Positions 10,693 to 24,368 are shown, numbered from the stretch's first letter. The stretch: DNA of 64,000 bases from Planomicrobium okeanokoites (GCF_003428875.1 NZ_QQRS01000008.1:1-64000); one strand, 5' to 3'. Translations and numbers: made by a program. The notes: generated by a model not told the origin, from the letters alone.

Positions 10693-11266
10693 GATTAAAA
10701 TTGCCGTTTTCGCTTCTGGAAACGGCTCTAATTTTCAGGCGATCGCAAATGCAGTGAAAGCAGGCACTCTGGAAGCGGAAATTGTCCTGGTTGTAACAGA
10801 CCGTCCGAATGCCTATGTCGTCGAACGGGCTAAACAAGCCGGTATCCCATCTTTCGCTTTTATGCCATCCGACTATGATTCCAAACAATTATATGAAGAG
10901 ATGCTGAAAGAAAAGCTTGATAGTCTGCAAGTGGAATGGATTGTACTTGCCGGCTTTATGCGATTGATCGGGCCCGTACTTTTAGGGGCTTATGAAAACC
11001 GCATCGTCAATATTCATCCGTCAGTGCTGCCGGCTTTTCCGGGGAAAGACGCAATTGGCCAGACAATGGCGGCAGGAGCGGAATCAGCAGGAGTTACCGT
11101 ACATTTTGTGGATGCTGGAATGGACACGGGCAATATCATTGCCCAGGAGTCTTTCAAAGTGAACGGCCGCAGCCGGGAAGCTGTTGAGAAAGAAATCCAT
11201 GCAATCGAACATAAACTCTATCCTGCAGCTTTGCAGCGATTATTCAATCTAAATAATATGCATTAA
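10682..11266 (+). CDS. purN: Phosphoribosylglycinamide formyltransferase PurN
   Basis: A 194-residue GAR transformylase that uses 10-formyl-tetrahydrofolate. The N-terminus reads [14 protein letters not shown], and the active site carries AGFMRLIGP and [12 protein letters not shown] with the catalytic Asn-His plus the later D of [13 protein letters not shown] at 10682 lies in the end of purM; ATG at 10670, behind AAAGGTG, would add four residues and cannot be excluded. The normal neighbour purH follows only after a 354-base structured spacer. Confidence 0.95.
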   Translation: MKNKIKIAVFASGNGSNFQAIANAVKAGTLEAEIVLVVTDRPNAYVVERAKQAGIPSFAFMPSDYDSKQLYEEMLKEKLDSLQVEWIVLAGFMRLIGPVLLGAYENRIVNIHPSVLPAFPGKDAIGQTMAAGAESAGVTVHFVDAGMDTGNIIAQESFKVNGRSREAVEKEIHAIEHKLYPAALQRLFNLNNMH

Positions 11267-11600
11267 AGAATCAGTATATATATACCGCTTCGGCGCTTTG
11301 GACATAGCTCCCACAATAAGCCGAGAAGAACACTCGTCTTATTGCTCCGCTAAGTCCTGTGCCGCGCCGGCGCTAGAGGAATCTCTAGAGATATGGAGCA
11401 AAACAACGGAGACTCCCAGAGGAGTAGAAGCGGAGTTGGTTTTCCAACTCCGGTTCGAGCGAAGTGCTGAGATCCACTCGGGCGAAGTGAAACGAGGCCG
11501 AGTTAGCTCAGCGCAAGCCCCCAGGAAAGCGGAGTTGTTTTGCGGAATATCGGCTACTATATTTTATTAATACAACTTATATAGAATAAAACATCTGCAT
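11267..11600. repeat. Hairpin-rich intergenic insert between purN and purH
   Basis: About 330 bases of non-coding DNA inside the pur operon. Perfect or near-perfect inverted repeats follow one another: CAATAAG (11314) with CTTATTG (11338), with CGAG/CTCG inside; CTAGAG/CTCTAG (11373-11388); ACTCC/GGAGT (11412-11425); CGGAGTTGG/CCAACTCCG (11431-11452); CTCGG/CCGAG (11478-11502). A longer pair, CAAAACAAC (11399) with GTTGTTTTG (11534), encloses the last three. No T-run follows any stem, so a terminator is not indicated. A 90-codon open frame at 11298-11570 has no ribosome binding site or recognisable content. It most resembles a non-coding repetitive element (inference). Confidence 0.6.
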
Positions 11601-11620
11601 TATTCAAAGGAGGATTCGAT

Positions 11621-13159
11621 TTGAAAAAGAGAGCGTTGTTAAGTGTATCGGATAAATCAGGCATATTGGAATTTGCGCAAGAACTGGAAAAAATGGACTA
11701 TCAAATTCTGTCAACAGGCGGCACTAAGCGTTTTTTGGAAGAAAACGGTGTCGCGATTACCGCGGTTGATGAAATAACGAAATTCCCCGAAATTCTTGGC
11801 GGACGCGTAAAAACTCTCCATCCACTGGTCCACGGCGGCCTTTTGGCTAAACATGATGATCCCCAGCACCAAAGTGAAATGGCTGAAAACGGCATTTCTC
11901 CTATCGAAATCGTCTGCGTTAATTTGTACCCTTTCCGCGAAACGATTGCAAAGCCGGAAGTGACAGTCGACGACGCTATTGAAAACATCGATATCGGCGG
12001 TCCGACGATGCTCCGTTCCGCAGCTAAAAACCACGCCCATGTTACTGTCATCGTCGATTCAGAAGATTACGCAAATGTCCTGGAAGAATTGCATGGCGCT
12101 GGAGCAGCGACCAGCCCTGAAACCAGAAGACGTCTGGCGGCGAAAGTATTCCGCCATACAGCGGCTTATGACTCGTATATCTCGAATTATTTGACTGACC
12201 TGACGGGAGAAGAATATCCGGAAGCATTGACGCTTACATATGAATTGCAGCAATCACTTCGCTATGGCGAAAATCCGCATCAAAAAGCGGCGTTCTACCG
12301 CAGTCCTCTGGGATCCGATTTCTCGATTGCCGCCGCTGAACAACTGCACGGCAAGGAAATGTCGTATAATAATATTCAAGATGCGAATGCCGCTCTCCAG
12401 ATCATCAAGGAATTCAAAATGCCTGCCGCCGTTGCAGTTAAACATATGAATCCATGTGGAGTGGGTACCGGTGATACTATTGCCGATGCATTCAATAAAG
12501 CTTATGAAGCGGACTCAACTTCCATTTTTGGCGGTATTGTTGCGTTGAACCGCGAAGTGGATGTTGAAACTGCAGAAAAATTATCCGGCATATTTCTGGA
12601 AATCGTTATAGCACCAAAATTTTCAGCAGATGCGTTGGCAGTTTTGACACAAAAGAAAAACATCCGCTTGCTGACCATTCCTTTTGATGGAACAAAACAG
12701 GATAAGTGGAATACAGTCACTGTTGAGGGTGGTTTGCTCGTTCAACAGCCTGATGCTTTCGGCTTTGATGATGCGGATATCCGTGTTGCGACAGAAAGAC
12801 AGCCGACTGAACAGGAACTGGAAGCGCTGAAACTCGGATGGAGCGTAGTCAAACATGTGAAGTCCAATGCCATCGTCGTCTGTGATTCAGCTATGACGCT
12901 CGGTGTCGGAGCCGGCCAGATGAACCGTGTCGGTGCTGCGAAAATTGCATTGGAGCAGGCAGGTGTTCGTGCGGAAGGAGCGGTTCTGGCTTCAGATGCA
13001 TTTTTCCCGATGTCTGATACAGTTGAAGCAGCGGCCAAGGCCGGAATAAAAGCCATCATCCAACCGGGTGGTTCAAAGAAAGATCAGGATTCCATCGATA
13101 AAGCCAACGAATATGGCATTGCTATGGTCTTTACGGGAATTCGTCACTTTAAACATTAA
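11621..13159 (+). CDS. purH: Bifunctional AICAR transformylase/IMP cyclohydrolase PurH
   Basis: A 512-residue enzyme for the last two steps to IMP. The N-terminal IMP cyclohydrolase (MGS-like) domain contains [10 protein letters not shown] and GGRVKTLHP. The C-terminal transformylase contains [15 protein letters not shown], the catalytic [11 protein letters not shown], and [12 protein letters not shown] at 11621 is the start, preceded by AAAGGAGG. The ribosome binding site is complete and independent of purN, which makes sense given the long spacer upstream. Confidence 0.97.
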   Translation: MKKRALLSVSDKSGILEFAQELEKMDYQILSTGGTKRFLEENGVAITAVDEITKFPEILGGRVKTLHPLVHGGLLAKHDDPQHQSEMAENGISPIEIVCVNLYPFRETIAKPEVTVDDAIENIDIGGPTMLRSAAKNHAHVTVIVDSEDYANVLEELHGAGAATSPETRRRLAAKVFRHTAAYDSYISNYLTDLTGEEYPEALTLTYELQQSLRYGENPHQKAAFYRSPLGSDFSIAAAEQLHGKEMSYNNIQDANAALQIIKEFKMPAAVAVKHMNPCGVGTGDTIADAFNKAYEADSTSIFGGIVALNREVDVETAEKLSGIFLEIVIAPKFSADALAVLTQKKNIRLLTIPFDGTKQDKWNTVTVEGGLLVQQPDAFGFDDADIRVATERQPTEQELEALKLGWSVVKHVKSNAIVVCDSAMTLGVGAGQMNRVGAAKIALEQAGVRAEGAVLASDAFFPMSDTVEAAAKAGIKAIIQPGGSKKDQDSIDKANEYGIAMVFTGIRHFKH

Positions 13160-13177
13160 TGTGAGAGGGGCAGAAGC

Positions 13178-14431
13178 ATGAAAGTCATGGTTATTGGGAG
13201 GGGCGGACGTGAGCATGCAATCGTCCGCCAGTTTGCAAGATCTGCTTCTATAGAAAAAGTATACGCTGCGCCAGGAAATGATGGTATGCGCCTTGAATCA
13301 GAGCTTGTGCCGATTGATGAAATGGATTTTGCCGCACTGGCTGATTTTGCAAAAGAGCAACAAATAGACTGTACTTTTGTGGGGCCGGAACAACCGCTGA
13401 CAGCGGGCATTGTTGATTTCTTCGAAGGTCAGGGACTGAGGGTTTTCGGACCTTCGAAAGCGGCTGCACAAATTGAAGGAAGTAAAACTTTCGCTAAGGA
13501 ATTGATGGCGAAATATGATATTCCGACTGCTGAATACAAAACATTTTCAGAAATTTCGTCTGCCATCGACTATATCCGCCAGATGGGAGCTCCGATTGTC
13601 ATCAAAGCGGATGGCTTGGCAGCCGGCAAGGGCGTCGTTGTAGCGAAAACCGAAGAAGATGCAATTGCCGCAGTGCATGATATGCTGGAAGATCAGAAAT
13701 TCGGTGAATCCGGTTCACGGGTTGTCATCGAAGAGTTTTTGGATGGTGAAGAATTTTCGTTCATGTCATTCGTCTATGATGGCGCGATTTACCCAATGGT
13801 GATTTCCCAGGACCATAAACGCACATTTGATGGAGACAGAGGACCGAATACAGGAGGGATGGGCGCCTATTCACCAGTGCCTCAAATTTCTTCTGAAACG
13901 GTTGAAACAACCTATAGCACAATTGTCAGACCAGCGGTTGAAGCCATGGCTGCCGAAGGGGCTCCCTTTAACGGCATCTTGTATGCCGGCATTATTTTGA
14001 CGCCGCAAGGGCCAAAAGTGATTGAGTTCAATGCGCGTTTCGGCGATCCTGAAACCCAGGTGGTGCTGCCGCGGATGAAATCGGACTTCGGTGATTTCAT
14101 GAATGCTTTGCTTGAAGGCGAACCTTATCAGTTGGAATGGCAGGAACGTTCTGTGCTTGGTGTAGTGATAGCGGCGGAAGGTTATCCTGAAAAACCGGTG
14201 AAAGGGCAAACCCTGCCGAATCTCGCAGGCCTCGCCGGAGTCGACATTTTCCATTCCGGGACAAAGGCAACCAGCAAAGGATTTGCGGCAAATGGCGGCA
14301 GAGTGCTGTTCATCTCTTCGGAAGGCGATTCCATCAAGGAAGCTCAGGAAAAAGTATATGCACAAGTCAATGCTCTGTCCTGGTCCGGTTTCATGTACAG
14401 AACGGACATCGGATGGCGTGCATTAGGCTAA
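13178..14431 (+). CDS. purD: Phosphoribosylamine-glycine ligase PurD
   Basis: A 417-residue ATP-grasp GAR synthetase, the second step of the pathway. It begins VMVIGRGGREHAI (typical is GSGGREHA; here Arg replaces Ser). ATP-grasp motifs include IKADGLAAGKGVVVA (about residues 145-159) and FNARFGDPETQ (about 285-295). Last gene of the pur operon, followed by an intrinsic terminator. Confidence 0.97.
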   Translation: MKVMVIGRGGREHAIVRQFARSASIEKVYAAPGNDGMRLESELVPIDEMDFAALADFAKEQQIDCTFVGPEQPLTAGIVDFFEGQGLRVFGPSKAAAQIEGSKTFAKELMAKYDIPTAEYKTFSEISSAIDYIRQMGAPIVIKADGLAAGKGVVVAKTEEDAIAAVHDMLEDQKFGESGSRVVIEEFLDGEEFSFMSFVYDGAIYPMVISQDHKRTFDGDRGPNTGGMGAYSPVPQISSETVETTYSTIVRPAVEAMAAEGAPFNGILYAGIILTPQGPKVIEFNARFGDPETQVVLPRMKSDFGDFMNALLEGEPYQLEWQERSVLGVVIAAEGYPEKPVKGQTLPNLAGLAGVDIFHSGTKATSKGFAANGGRVLFISSEGDSIKEAQEKVYAQVNALSWSGFMYRTDIGWRALG

Positions 14432-14450
14432 ATTACATGGTATAATAATC

Positions 14451-14487
14451 AATGACACAAATTCGACAAGAACTGTGTCATTTTTTC
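14451..14487 (+). terminator. pur operon terminator
   Basis: Arms AATGACACA and TGTGTCATT followed by a T-rich tail, 20 bases after the purD stop. The remaining bases to 14634 show no further structure. Confidence 0.85.
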
Positions 14488-14634
14488 TTTCGTTTTTCTT
14501 ATCTGGAATAGAAAGAAAAAGTTGAGGATTTTCAACAGCCCACGTTTACCTCTATTTAAACTCCAGAATCAAGACCCATCGTTACCCCGACAACAAAATC
14601 AGCAGGGCATCCAAATTTGAAAGGAGCAATAATT

Positions 14635-15225
14635 ATGAATTGGTATGAAAAATTGAACCAGTATTTCCCGATTGTAGAAATGAAGTCTAAAGAGCACATG
14701 GATACGTTATTGAAGGAAAAAGGCAGCGTCTATTATAAGGACGAAGGTCCTTATCATGTATTGATGTATGCGGAATTTCCGAATTTCACTTTTGTGGATT
14801 ATCTGTTTGTGGCTAAGGAATCCCGCGGTATGGGGATTGGCAGCAAAACGCTTCAAATGCTGAAAGACAAGAAAAAACCGATCATCCTTGAAGTGGAACC
14901 GGTGAATTATGAAGATACAGATACAGAAAAACGTCTCCGTTTCTATTCACGAGAAGGCTTTGAACATGCTTCATCAATCGGCTATAACAGACGCTCGATT
15001 GCAACCGGCGAGGAGAATTCGATGGAAATCCTTTACTGGGCGCCTAACAACGAAACAGAAGAGGAAATCTTTGAAGGCATGAAGAAAATGTATGAAGATA
15101 TACACACCTATAAAGATGAACATTTCTACGGTGAGTCATATGAGCCTGTTGAAGATGTTCTGACATTCAAAGAAAATGACAAAAAAGACGTTCTGAAACA
15201 ATTCAGCAACCCGATCAATAACTAA
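14635..15225 (+). CDS. GNAT family N-acetyltransferase
   Basis: A 196-residue protein with a GNAT fold. The acetyl-CoA-binding segment is KESRGMGIGSKTL (about residues 62-74, R-x-x-G-x-G/A pattern), followed by an ILEVEPVNYED strand and an RLRFYSREGFE segment. The acidic C-terminal 50 residues lie outside the GNAT core. The substrate is unknown. ATG at 14635 follows AAAGGAG with good spacing; a TTG at 14617 precedes the Shine-Dalgarno and is rejected. It is a single gene between two terminators. Confidence 0.8.
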   Translation: MNWYEKLNQYFPIVEMKSKEHMDTLLKEKGSVYYKDEGPYHVLMYAEFPNFTFVDYLFVAKESRGMGIGSKTLQMLKDKKKPIILEVEPVNYEDTDTEKRLRFYSREGFEHASSIGYNRRSIATGEENSMEILYWAPNNETEEEIFEGMKKMYEDIHTYKDEHFYGESYEPVEDVLTFKENDKKDVLKQFSNPINN

Positions 15226-15239
15226 ACGGCTAAAATTGT

Positions 15240-15290
15240 CAGGTCAGGGAAGAACGAAAGCGCAGCTTTCGTCTTTCCTGGCTTTTTTCA
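15240..15290 (+). terminator. Terminator after the GNAT gene
   Basis: Long imperfect stem: GTCAGGGAAGA and ACGAAAGC pair with GCTTTCGT and CTTTCCTGGC, followed by TTTTTT. Confidence 0.85.
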
Positions 15291-15372
15291 TTGCACCGTT
15301 AAAAGAGGCAGATATAACTGCTATTGCTCCTATCAGAATGTCACCTTTAATCCCCAGTTGCACTGTATTTAA

Positions 15373-15412
15373 ATGCATTACTATGCTAGTATATAAAGTA
15401 CTAGTTATGCAT
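15373..15412 (+). promoter_or_regulatory. Nested palindrome directly upstream of the adenine deaminase gene
   Basis: Outer arms at 15373-15383 and 15402-15412 (ATGCATTACTA against TAGTTATGCAT) match in 10 of 11 positions. An inner perfect pair CTAGTA/TACTAG at 15386-15391 and 15399-15404 shares bases with the outer 3' arm, so the two stems are partly exclusive. The element ends just before the Shine-Dalgarno GGAAAGGAG (15414-15422). It could be an operator or an mRNA hairpin; which one is not determined. Confidence 0.5.
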
Positions 15413-15429
15413 CGGAAAGGAGCGGGCTC

Positions 15430-17160
15430 ATGGATAATCCACTTTGGAAAAACATTGAAATACGCAATCAATTGAAAATTATCGGGAAAGAACAGTCACC
15501 GGATCTGGTTCTGACCAACGCTTATTATCTGCATGGAATCTATAAAAAATGGATGACCGGAAATATTTGGATCCATGACGACCGTATTGTATATGCCGGG
15601 CAGGAAATGCCGAAAATCGGTGATGAGACGGAAGTTGCTGATATGACGGGGAAATTTATCGTACCAGGCTATATCGAACCTCATGTACATCCATTTCAGC
15701 TTTACAACCCTCAATCGTTCGCGGATTATTCAGCACAATTGGGAACAACCACATTCATATCCGATAACCTGACCTTATTTTTGTCGATGGAAAACGAGAA
15801 AGCGTTTTCAATTCTGGATCAGCTGAATGAATTGCCTTTCACATTCTATTGGTGGACACGTTTCGATTCGCAGACAGAGCTGGCGGCTGAAGACATGCTC
15901 TTCACATCCAAATCTGTCGGTGAATGGCTTGATCGCCCGGAAGTATTGCTTGGCGGTGAGCTGACAGGCTGGCCAAAACTGATGGCTGGCGATGATCAGA
16001 TGCTTTATTGGATTCAAAAAGCGAAAATGACCCGCAAGAAGATAGAAGGGCATTTCCCGGGGGCTTCCGAAAAGACGCTTGCGCGCATGAAATTGCTTGG
16101 TGCTGATGGAGATCATGAAGCGATGACAATCGATGAAGTGGAGATGCGCCTGCTGCATGGCTATGGCGTGACGCTCCGGCATTCGTCGATCCGCCCGGAT
16201 TTGCCGAGTCTCTTGAAAGGCGTCGTGGACCGCGAACTGAATGTCTATGAAAAATTGATGATGACAACTGACGGGTCTACGCCTTCATTCCATAAAGACG
16301 GTGTCATGGATCTTTGCATACGGATTGCTCTGGAAGCTGGCGTTCCGGCGATTGAAGCGTATATGATGTCATCCTATAATGTAGCCAGATATTACAATAT
16401 GACAGCGATGCACGGACTGATAGCAACTGGCCGTTACGCAAACCTCAATATATTGGATTCAATCGACAATCCGGTACCATCAAGTGTCATTTCAAAAGGC
16501 AAATGGCTGAAGCGGGATGGTGAAAAAGTGCTGGCGCTTCCTGAAATAAACTGGGATGTGCTGCCGGACCTGAATATGGATTTCGAACTTACTGAAGATG
16601 ATTTCCAGTTTTCAATGCCGTTCGGGCTTGATATGGTTAACGATGTCATCATTAAACCTTATTCGGTCAATATTGACACACACGACGGGACTTTATCGAA
16701 AGACCATGATGAAAGTTTTCTCATGCTCATCGATAAGCACGGTAAATGGCGTGTGAATACACTGATCAAAGGCTTCACCAATGCGGTTGAAGGATTTGCC
16801 TCTTCTTACTCGAACACAGGTGATATCATTCTGATCGGCAAAAACCGCAGACAGATGTGGCTCGCTTTTGATAAATTAAAAGAAATGAACGGCGGCATCG
16901 TTCTGATGGAAAGTGATGAGATGATCTGCCACATACCGCTTCCTCTTGGAGGCGGCATGTCCGAACTTCCGATGGAACAGATTATGGAACAGGAAACCGT
17001 CCTGAAGCAGGCATTGAAAGAGCGGGGCTATAAGCACGGCGACGCTATTTACACCTTGCTGTTCCTGCAGGCGACCCATCTGCCTTATGTGCGTGTGACG
17101 CAAAAAGGGATCTATGACGTCATGAATAAAAAAATACTGTTTCCGGCTTTCATGAGATAG
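15430..17160 (+). CDS. yerA: YerA-type adenine deaminase (amidohydrolase)
   Basis: A 576-residue amidohydrolase with an adenine deaminase C-terminal domain. It is predicted to deaminate adenine to hypoxanthine for purine salvage. The metal site begins with GYIEPHVHPF (about residues 78-87), followed by IEGHFPG and GDHEAM. The usual TDD of AdeC is replaced by MTTDGSTP, a divergence that leaves the substrate less certain than for canonical AdeC. YerA of Bacillus subtilis has the same length and neighbourhood (after purD, before yerC and pcrB). ATG at 15430 has a good GGAAAGGAG site. Confidence 0.82.
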   Translation: MDNPLWKNIEIRNQLKIIGKEQSPDLVLTNAYYLHGIYKKWMTGNIWIHDDRIVYAGQEMPKIGDETEVADMTGKFIVPGYIEPHVHPFQLYNPQSFADYSAQLGTTTFISDNLTLFLSMENEKAFSILDQLNELPFTFYWWTRFDSQTELAAEDMLFTSKSVGEWLDRPEVLLGGELTGWPKLMAGDDQMLYWIQKAKMTRKKIEGHFPGASEKTLARMKLLGADGDHEAMTIDEVEMRLLHGYGVTLRHSSIRPDLPSLLKGVVDRELNVYEKLMMTTDGSTPSFHKDGVMDLCIRIALEAGVPAIEAYMMSSYNVARYYNMTAMHGLIATGRYANLNILDSIDNPVPSSVISKGKWLKRDGEKVLALPEINWDVLPDLNMDFELTEDDFQFSMPFGLDMVNDVIIKPYSVNIDTHDGTLSKDHDESFLMLIDKHGKWRVNTLIKGFTNAVEGFASSYSNTGDIILIGKNRRQMWLAFDKLKEMNGGIVLMESDEMICHIPLPLGGGMSELPMEQIMEQETVLKQALKERGYKHGDAIYTLLFLQATHLPYVRVTQKGIYDVMNKKILFPAFMR

Positions 17161-17208
17161 TTTTCACGGAATCGGAGGAGTCTAGAGCTAAGTGGTTTAT
17201 TTGTTAGT

Positions 17209-17248
17209 AAAGGAAATGCTAAGCTGACAACAGCGAGATTTCCTTTTT
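17209..17248 (+). terminator. Possible terminator after yerA
   Basis: AAAGGAAAT and ATTTCCTTT form a nine-pair stem with a 20-base loop, followed by a short T/C stretch. The loop is large, so efficiency is uncertain. Confidence 0.5.
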
Positions 17249-17285
17249 CCCGCAATGGACAGCAAGGAAAGGACGGTAAAGCTGA

Positions 17286-17606
17286 ATGCAAGTTGACAAA
17301 ATCAGAGGTCCACAAACTGATCAATTAATCGATGCAATATTGGCATTGAAAGACCGGGAAGAAGCTTACCGCTTTTTCGATGATCTTGCCACGATCAGTG
17401 AAATCCAATCGTTATCCCAGCGCTTTGAAGTCGCGCGCATGCTGCGGCTGAAAAAAACATATGAAAAGATCAAAAATGAAACCGGTGCAAGCACAGCAAC
17501 GATTTCCCGTGTGCGCCGCTGCCTGAATTACGGCAATGACGGCTACGATGAAATGCTCGGGCGTCTGTATCCGGATGAAAAACCGTTCCAGTTGCCGAAA
17601 GAATAA
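17286..17606 (+). CDS. yerC: TrpR-like regulator of the YerC/YecD family
   Basis: A 106-residue protein of the YerC/YecD branch of the Trp repressor superfamily. The helix-turn-helix covers about residues 55-80 (LRLKKTYEKIKNETGASTATISRVRR region, given here as the segment ending ATISRVRRCL). The ligand is not known for this family. ATG at 17286 is preceded by AAAGGACGG. It lies between yerA and pcrB as in Bacillus subtilis and is followed by a terminator. Confidence 0.85.
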   Translation: MQVDKIRGPQTDQLIDAILALKDREEAYRFFDDLATISEIQSLSQRFEVARMLRLKKTYEKIKNETGASTATISRVRRCLNYGNDGYDEMLGRLYPDEKPFQLPKE

Positions 17607-17662
17607 AAGCATGGCGGAGCGGTAAACAGGATGGAATCTCACAAATATCCACAGCGGAATTG

Positions 17663-17712
17663 AAAGGCTGTCCATTAAGTCAGTAATCGGGCTTAGTGGA
17701 TAGCCTTTTTGC
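17663..17712 (+). terminator. Terminator after yerC
   Basis: AAGGCTGTCCATTAAG pairs with CTTAGTGGATAGCCTT (G-U pairs allowed), then TTT. A TATAAT box at 17769-17774 lies shortly before pcrB, without a convincing -35. Confidence 0.85.
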
Positions 17713-17811
17713 TTTGTTTGAACTTTATCATTGTTAGGACACGAGCGGCGCTTACGCTTTTCTTTTGTTATAATAAATAGATGAAAATGATATGAAGTCA
17801 GGTGAAGCGAA

Positions 17812-18513
17812 ATGGATTATCAATCGTGGCGGCATGTATTCAAATTGGATCCCGCCAAGGAAATTTCCGATGGACATTTGGAACGAATTTGTGAATCCGG
17901 GACTGATGCCATCTTGATTGGCGGCAGCGATGATGTCACACTCGAAAATGTACTGGATTTAATGGCGCGGGTGCGCCCTTATTCTATTCCGGCCGTTATG
18001 GAAATTTCAACAATTGAATCAGTGGCGCCCGGGTTTGATTTTTATTTCATCCCGACTGTACTGAACAGCCAGGATCCGAAATGGATCAAAGGCCTTCACC
18101 ATGAAGCGATTCGGGAATACGGCGATCTGATGGACTGGGAAGAGCTGGTTCCGGAAGGCTATTGCATCCTGAATCCGGATTGCAAAGCGGCACGATTAAC
18201 CGATGCCGACTGTGTGCTTGACGAGGATGATGTTGTGGCATATGCCCGGCTGGCTGAGCATTTTTTCAAATTGCCGATTTTTTACCTGGAATACAGCGGT
18301 ATTTACGGCGATCCCAAATTAGTTGAAACGGTTAAAAGACATTTATCGGATACCCGCCTGTTTTATGGCGGCGGCATCGATTCGGCGGAAAAAGCGCGGG
18401 AAATGGCGCGATTCGCGGATACTGTCGTTGTGGGAAATGTCATTTATACAGATATTGAACAAGCGATTAGAACCGTTGCGGCGGTTGCGGAAACTATAGA
18501 TCAATCGTTATAA
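17812..18513 (+). CDS. pcrB: Heptaprenylglyceryl phosphate synthase PcrB
   Basis: A 233-residue TIM-barrel prenyltransferase that joins sn-glycerol-1-phosphate with heptaprenyl diphosphate to form an archaeal-type ether lipid precursor in Bacillales. Motifs are [12 protein letters not shown] (about residues 32-43), [11 protein letters not shown] (about 161-171) and [12 protein letters not shown] (about 184-195), the phosphate-binding loops. It lies 28 bases before pcrA, probably co-transcribed. Confidence 0.93.
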   Translation: MDYQSWRHVFKLDPAKEISDGHLERICESGTDAILIGGSDDVTLENVLDLMARVRPYSIPAVMEISTIESVAPGFDFYFIPTVLNSQDPKWIKGLHHEAIREYGDLMDWEELVPEGYCILNPDCKAARLTDADCVLDEDDVVAYARLAEHFFKLPIFYLEYSGIYGDPKLVETVKRHLSDTRLFYGGGIDSAEKAREMARFADTVVVGNVIYTDIEQAIRTVAAVAETIDQSL

Positions 18514-18541
18514 TAAGAACAAACGTTCGAGGTGGTGCACA

Positions 18542-22776
<4,235 letters not shown>

Positions 22777-22789
22777 GGAGATATTTAAA

Positions 22790-23938
22790 ATGAAACGCTT
22801 TTGGTGGATCCCTGCCAGCATCTTGCTGCTAACCGCCTGTGTGCCGACACAAACGAATGAAACAGAAGTGGTTGGCACAGAGGAAGTGGAAACGGCAATT
22901 ATTCCAAGCATGCAATTGGATGATCAGTTTTATCGGACCCTTTTGCCATACAAACAAAGTGCCACCCGAGGAAAAATCGTCAACCGCCTGAATTCCCGCT
23001 ATGACATAGAAGAAGCGGAAAAAGGGCTGTTGCGCTTGTCACAAAACCAATTTTCCCCTGACGACTATTATTTTCAGGAAGGTCAGAAGATAACGGATGA
23101 AGAAGTTTCCGCTTGGCTGCGCCGTTACCATCCGGAAGATAATCCGACAGGGTTGAATGCGGAAGACAAACGCCCGCCTTTATCTGAGGAAGAATTGGCA
23201 TCTGGCGAGACGCGTGACAATCCGTCACCGGAAATCCTTGCCCATATTATCGAACAGAACTACTTGGTGAAAACCAATGAAGACACGATCCGGCTTGGCG
23301 GTGTTTCTGTAGGACTTGCCTTGAATTCAATTTATTACAGTGAAAACGACCAGGGCGTATCTTATGAAGAAACGATTTCGCAGGAACAATTGGAGTCGGA
23401 AGGCAAGCGGATGGCAGATGAAATTGTCAACAGACTTCGCCAAAAAGAAGGAATGGCGGATATACCGATCACCGTCGGCCTCTTCAAGCAGAAAAGCCGG
23501 AGTACAATCACCGCTGGCACTTATTTCACATATGGAGTCGCTCCGGGTGGTGAAAATTCAGTAGCCAAATGGAATCCGATCAATGAAGAATTCGTGATTT
23601 TCCCTTCGAGCAATCCTGAGGAGAAATATCGTGAAGTGGATACGGCATTCAAAAATTTCAAGCAGGATGTCGAAGAGTACTTCTCCAACTTCACCAGTGT
23701 CATCGGAACTGGCTTCTATCAAGGGGATTCCATCCGTAAGCTTCAGATTGAAATTCCAATCCAGTTTTACGGTTCCTCTGAAGTCATCGGTTTCACACAA
23801 TATTTGACGGGTCTGGTCATGAAGCATTTTCCAGAAAATATCCAAGTGGAGATTGATTTGAACTCTGTCAATGGAGCGGAAGCGCTGATATTAAGAAAAG
23901 CCAATGAAACTGAACCAATCGTCCATATTTATGAATAA
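22790..23938 (+). CDS. camS: CamS family sex-pheromone-like lipoprotein
   Basis: A 382-residue lipoprotein. A short hydrophobic signal (WWIPASILLLTAC) ends in a lipobox with Cys17, after which the protein would be anchored to the outer face of the membrane. The remaining sequence matches the CamS/YerH family: EGQKITDEEVSAWL, and a C-terminal domain with QYLTGLVMKHFPENIQVEID. In enterococci and staphylococci the cleaved signal peptide yields a mating pheromone; no such role is claimed here. It is the last gene of the pcrA-ligA-camS unit. Confidence 0.9.
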   Translation: MKRFWWIPASILLLTACVPTQTNETEVVGTEEVETAIIPSMQLDDQFYRTLLPYKQSATRGKIVNRLNSRYDIEEAEKGLLRLSQNQFSPDDYYFQEGQKITDEEVSAWLRRYHPEDNPTGLNAEDKRPPLSEEELASGETRDNPSPEILAHIIEQNYLVKTNEDTIRLGGVSVGLALNSIYYSENDQGVSYEETISQEQLESEGKRMADEIVNRLRQKEGMADIPITVGLFKQKSRSTITAGTYFTYGVAPGGENSVAKWNPINEEFVIFPSSNPEEKYREVDTAFKNFKQDVEEYFSNFTSVIGTGFYQGDSIRKLQIEIPIQFYGSSEVIGFTQYLTGLVMKHFPENIQVEIDLNSVNGAEALILRKANETEPIVHIYE

Positions 23939-23980
23939 AAAAAGTCTGCCCCTGATTTAAGGGATGGATTAAGGGGCAGC
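23937..23980 (-). terminator. Terminator-like hairpin oriented to the minus strand
   Basis: CTGCCCCT (23946-23953) pairs with AGGGGCAG (23972-23979). The only T-tract adjoining it is on the minus strand (the A-run at 23938-23943), although camS and gatC both read on the plus strand. On the plus strand the stem is followed by CCAGCGCGG, not a T-run. Confidence 0.4.
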
Positions 23981-24060
23981 CAGCGCGGCTGTCTCTATTC
24001 TTTTGAGTCAAGGAATGGTATGATATAGCGTATGTTTACTGATTTCGGAGGTGTAAGGAA

Positions 24061-24351
24061 ATGGCGAAAATGACGAAAGAAGAAGTGATCGAGGTTGCCC
24101 ATTTGGCGCGTTTGGCGATTACTGATGAAGAAGCGATCCATTTTGCAGAACAATTGGAAGCCATCACAAATGCGATGGAGCTTTTAAATGAATTGGATAC
24201 AGACAACGTTGAACCGACAACACACGTATTGCCGATGGTCAATGTATTGCGTGAAGATAAAGCGGAGGCAGGATTGCCGCGCGAAACGGTTTTGAAAAAT
24301 GTTAAAGAACATGAAGCCGGACAAGTGAAAGTTCCGACCATTCTGGAGTAA
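24061..24351 (+). CDS. gatC: Asp/Glu-tRNA amidotransferase subunit GatC
   Basis: A 96-residue subunit that wraps around and stabilises GatA in the heterotrimeric GatCAB complex. Typical motifs are [17 protein letters not shown] (residues 8-24) and the C-terminal [19 protein letters not shown]. It starts behind GGAGGTG and is followed by gatA after 17 bases. Confidence 0.96.
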   Translation: MAKMTKEEVIEVAHLARLAITDEEAIHFAEQLEAITNAMELLNELDTDNVEPTTHVLPMVNVLREDKAEAGLPRETVLKNVKEHEAGQVKVPTILE

Positions 24352-24368
24352 TAGCGAGGAGGGAAACC

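Noticed and set aside
11298-11570. 90-codon open frame between purN and purH
   Set aside because: No ribosome binding site, low-complexity charged translation, and it coincides with the inverted repeats; the DNA is better explained as a structured non-coding element.
13871-14365. 164-codon open frame antisense to purD
   Set aside because: Shadow of a conserved gene, no start signals.
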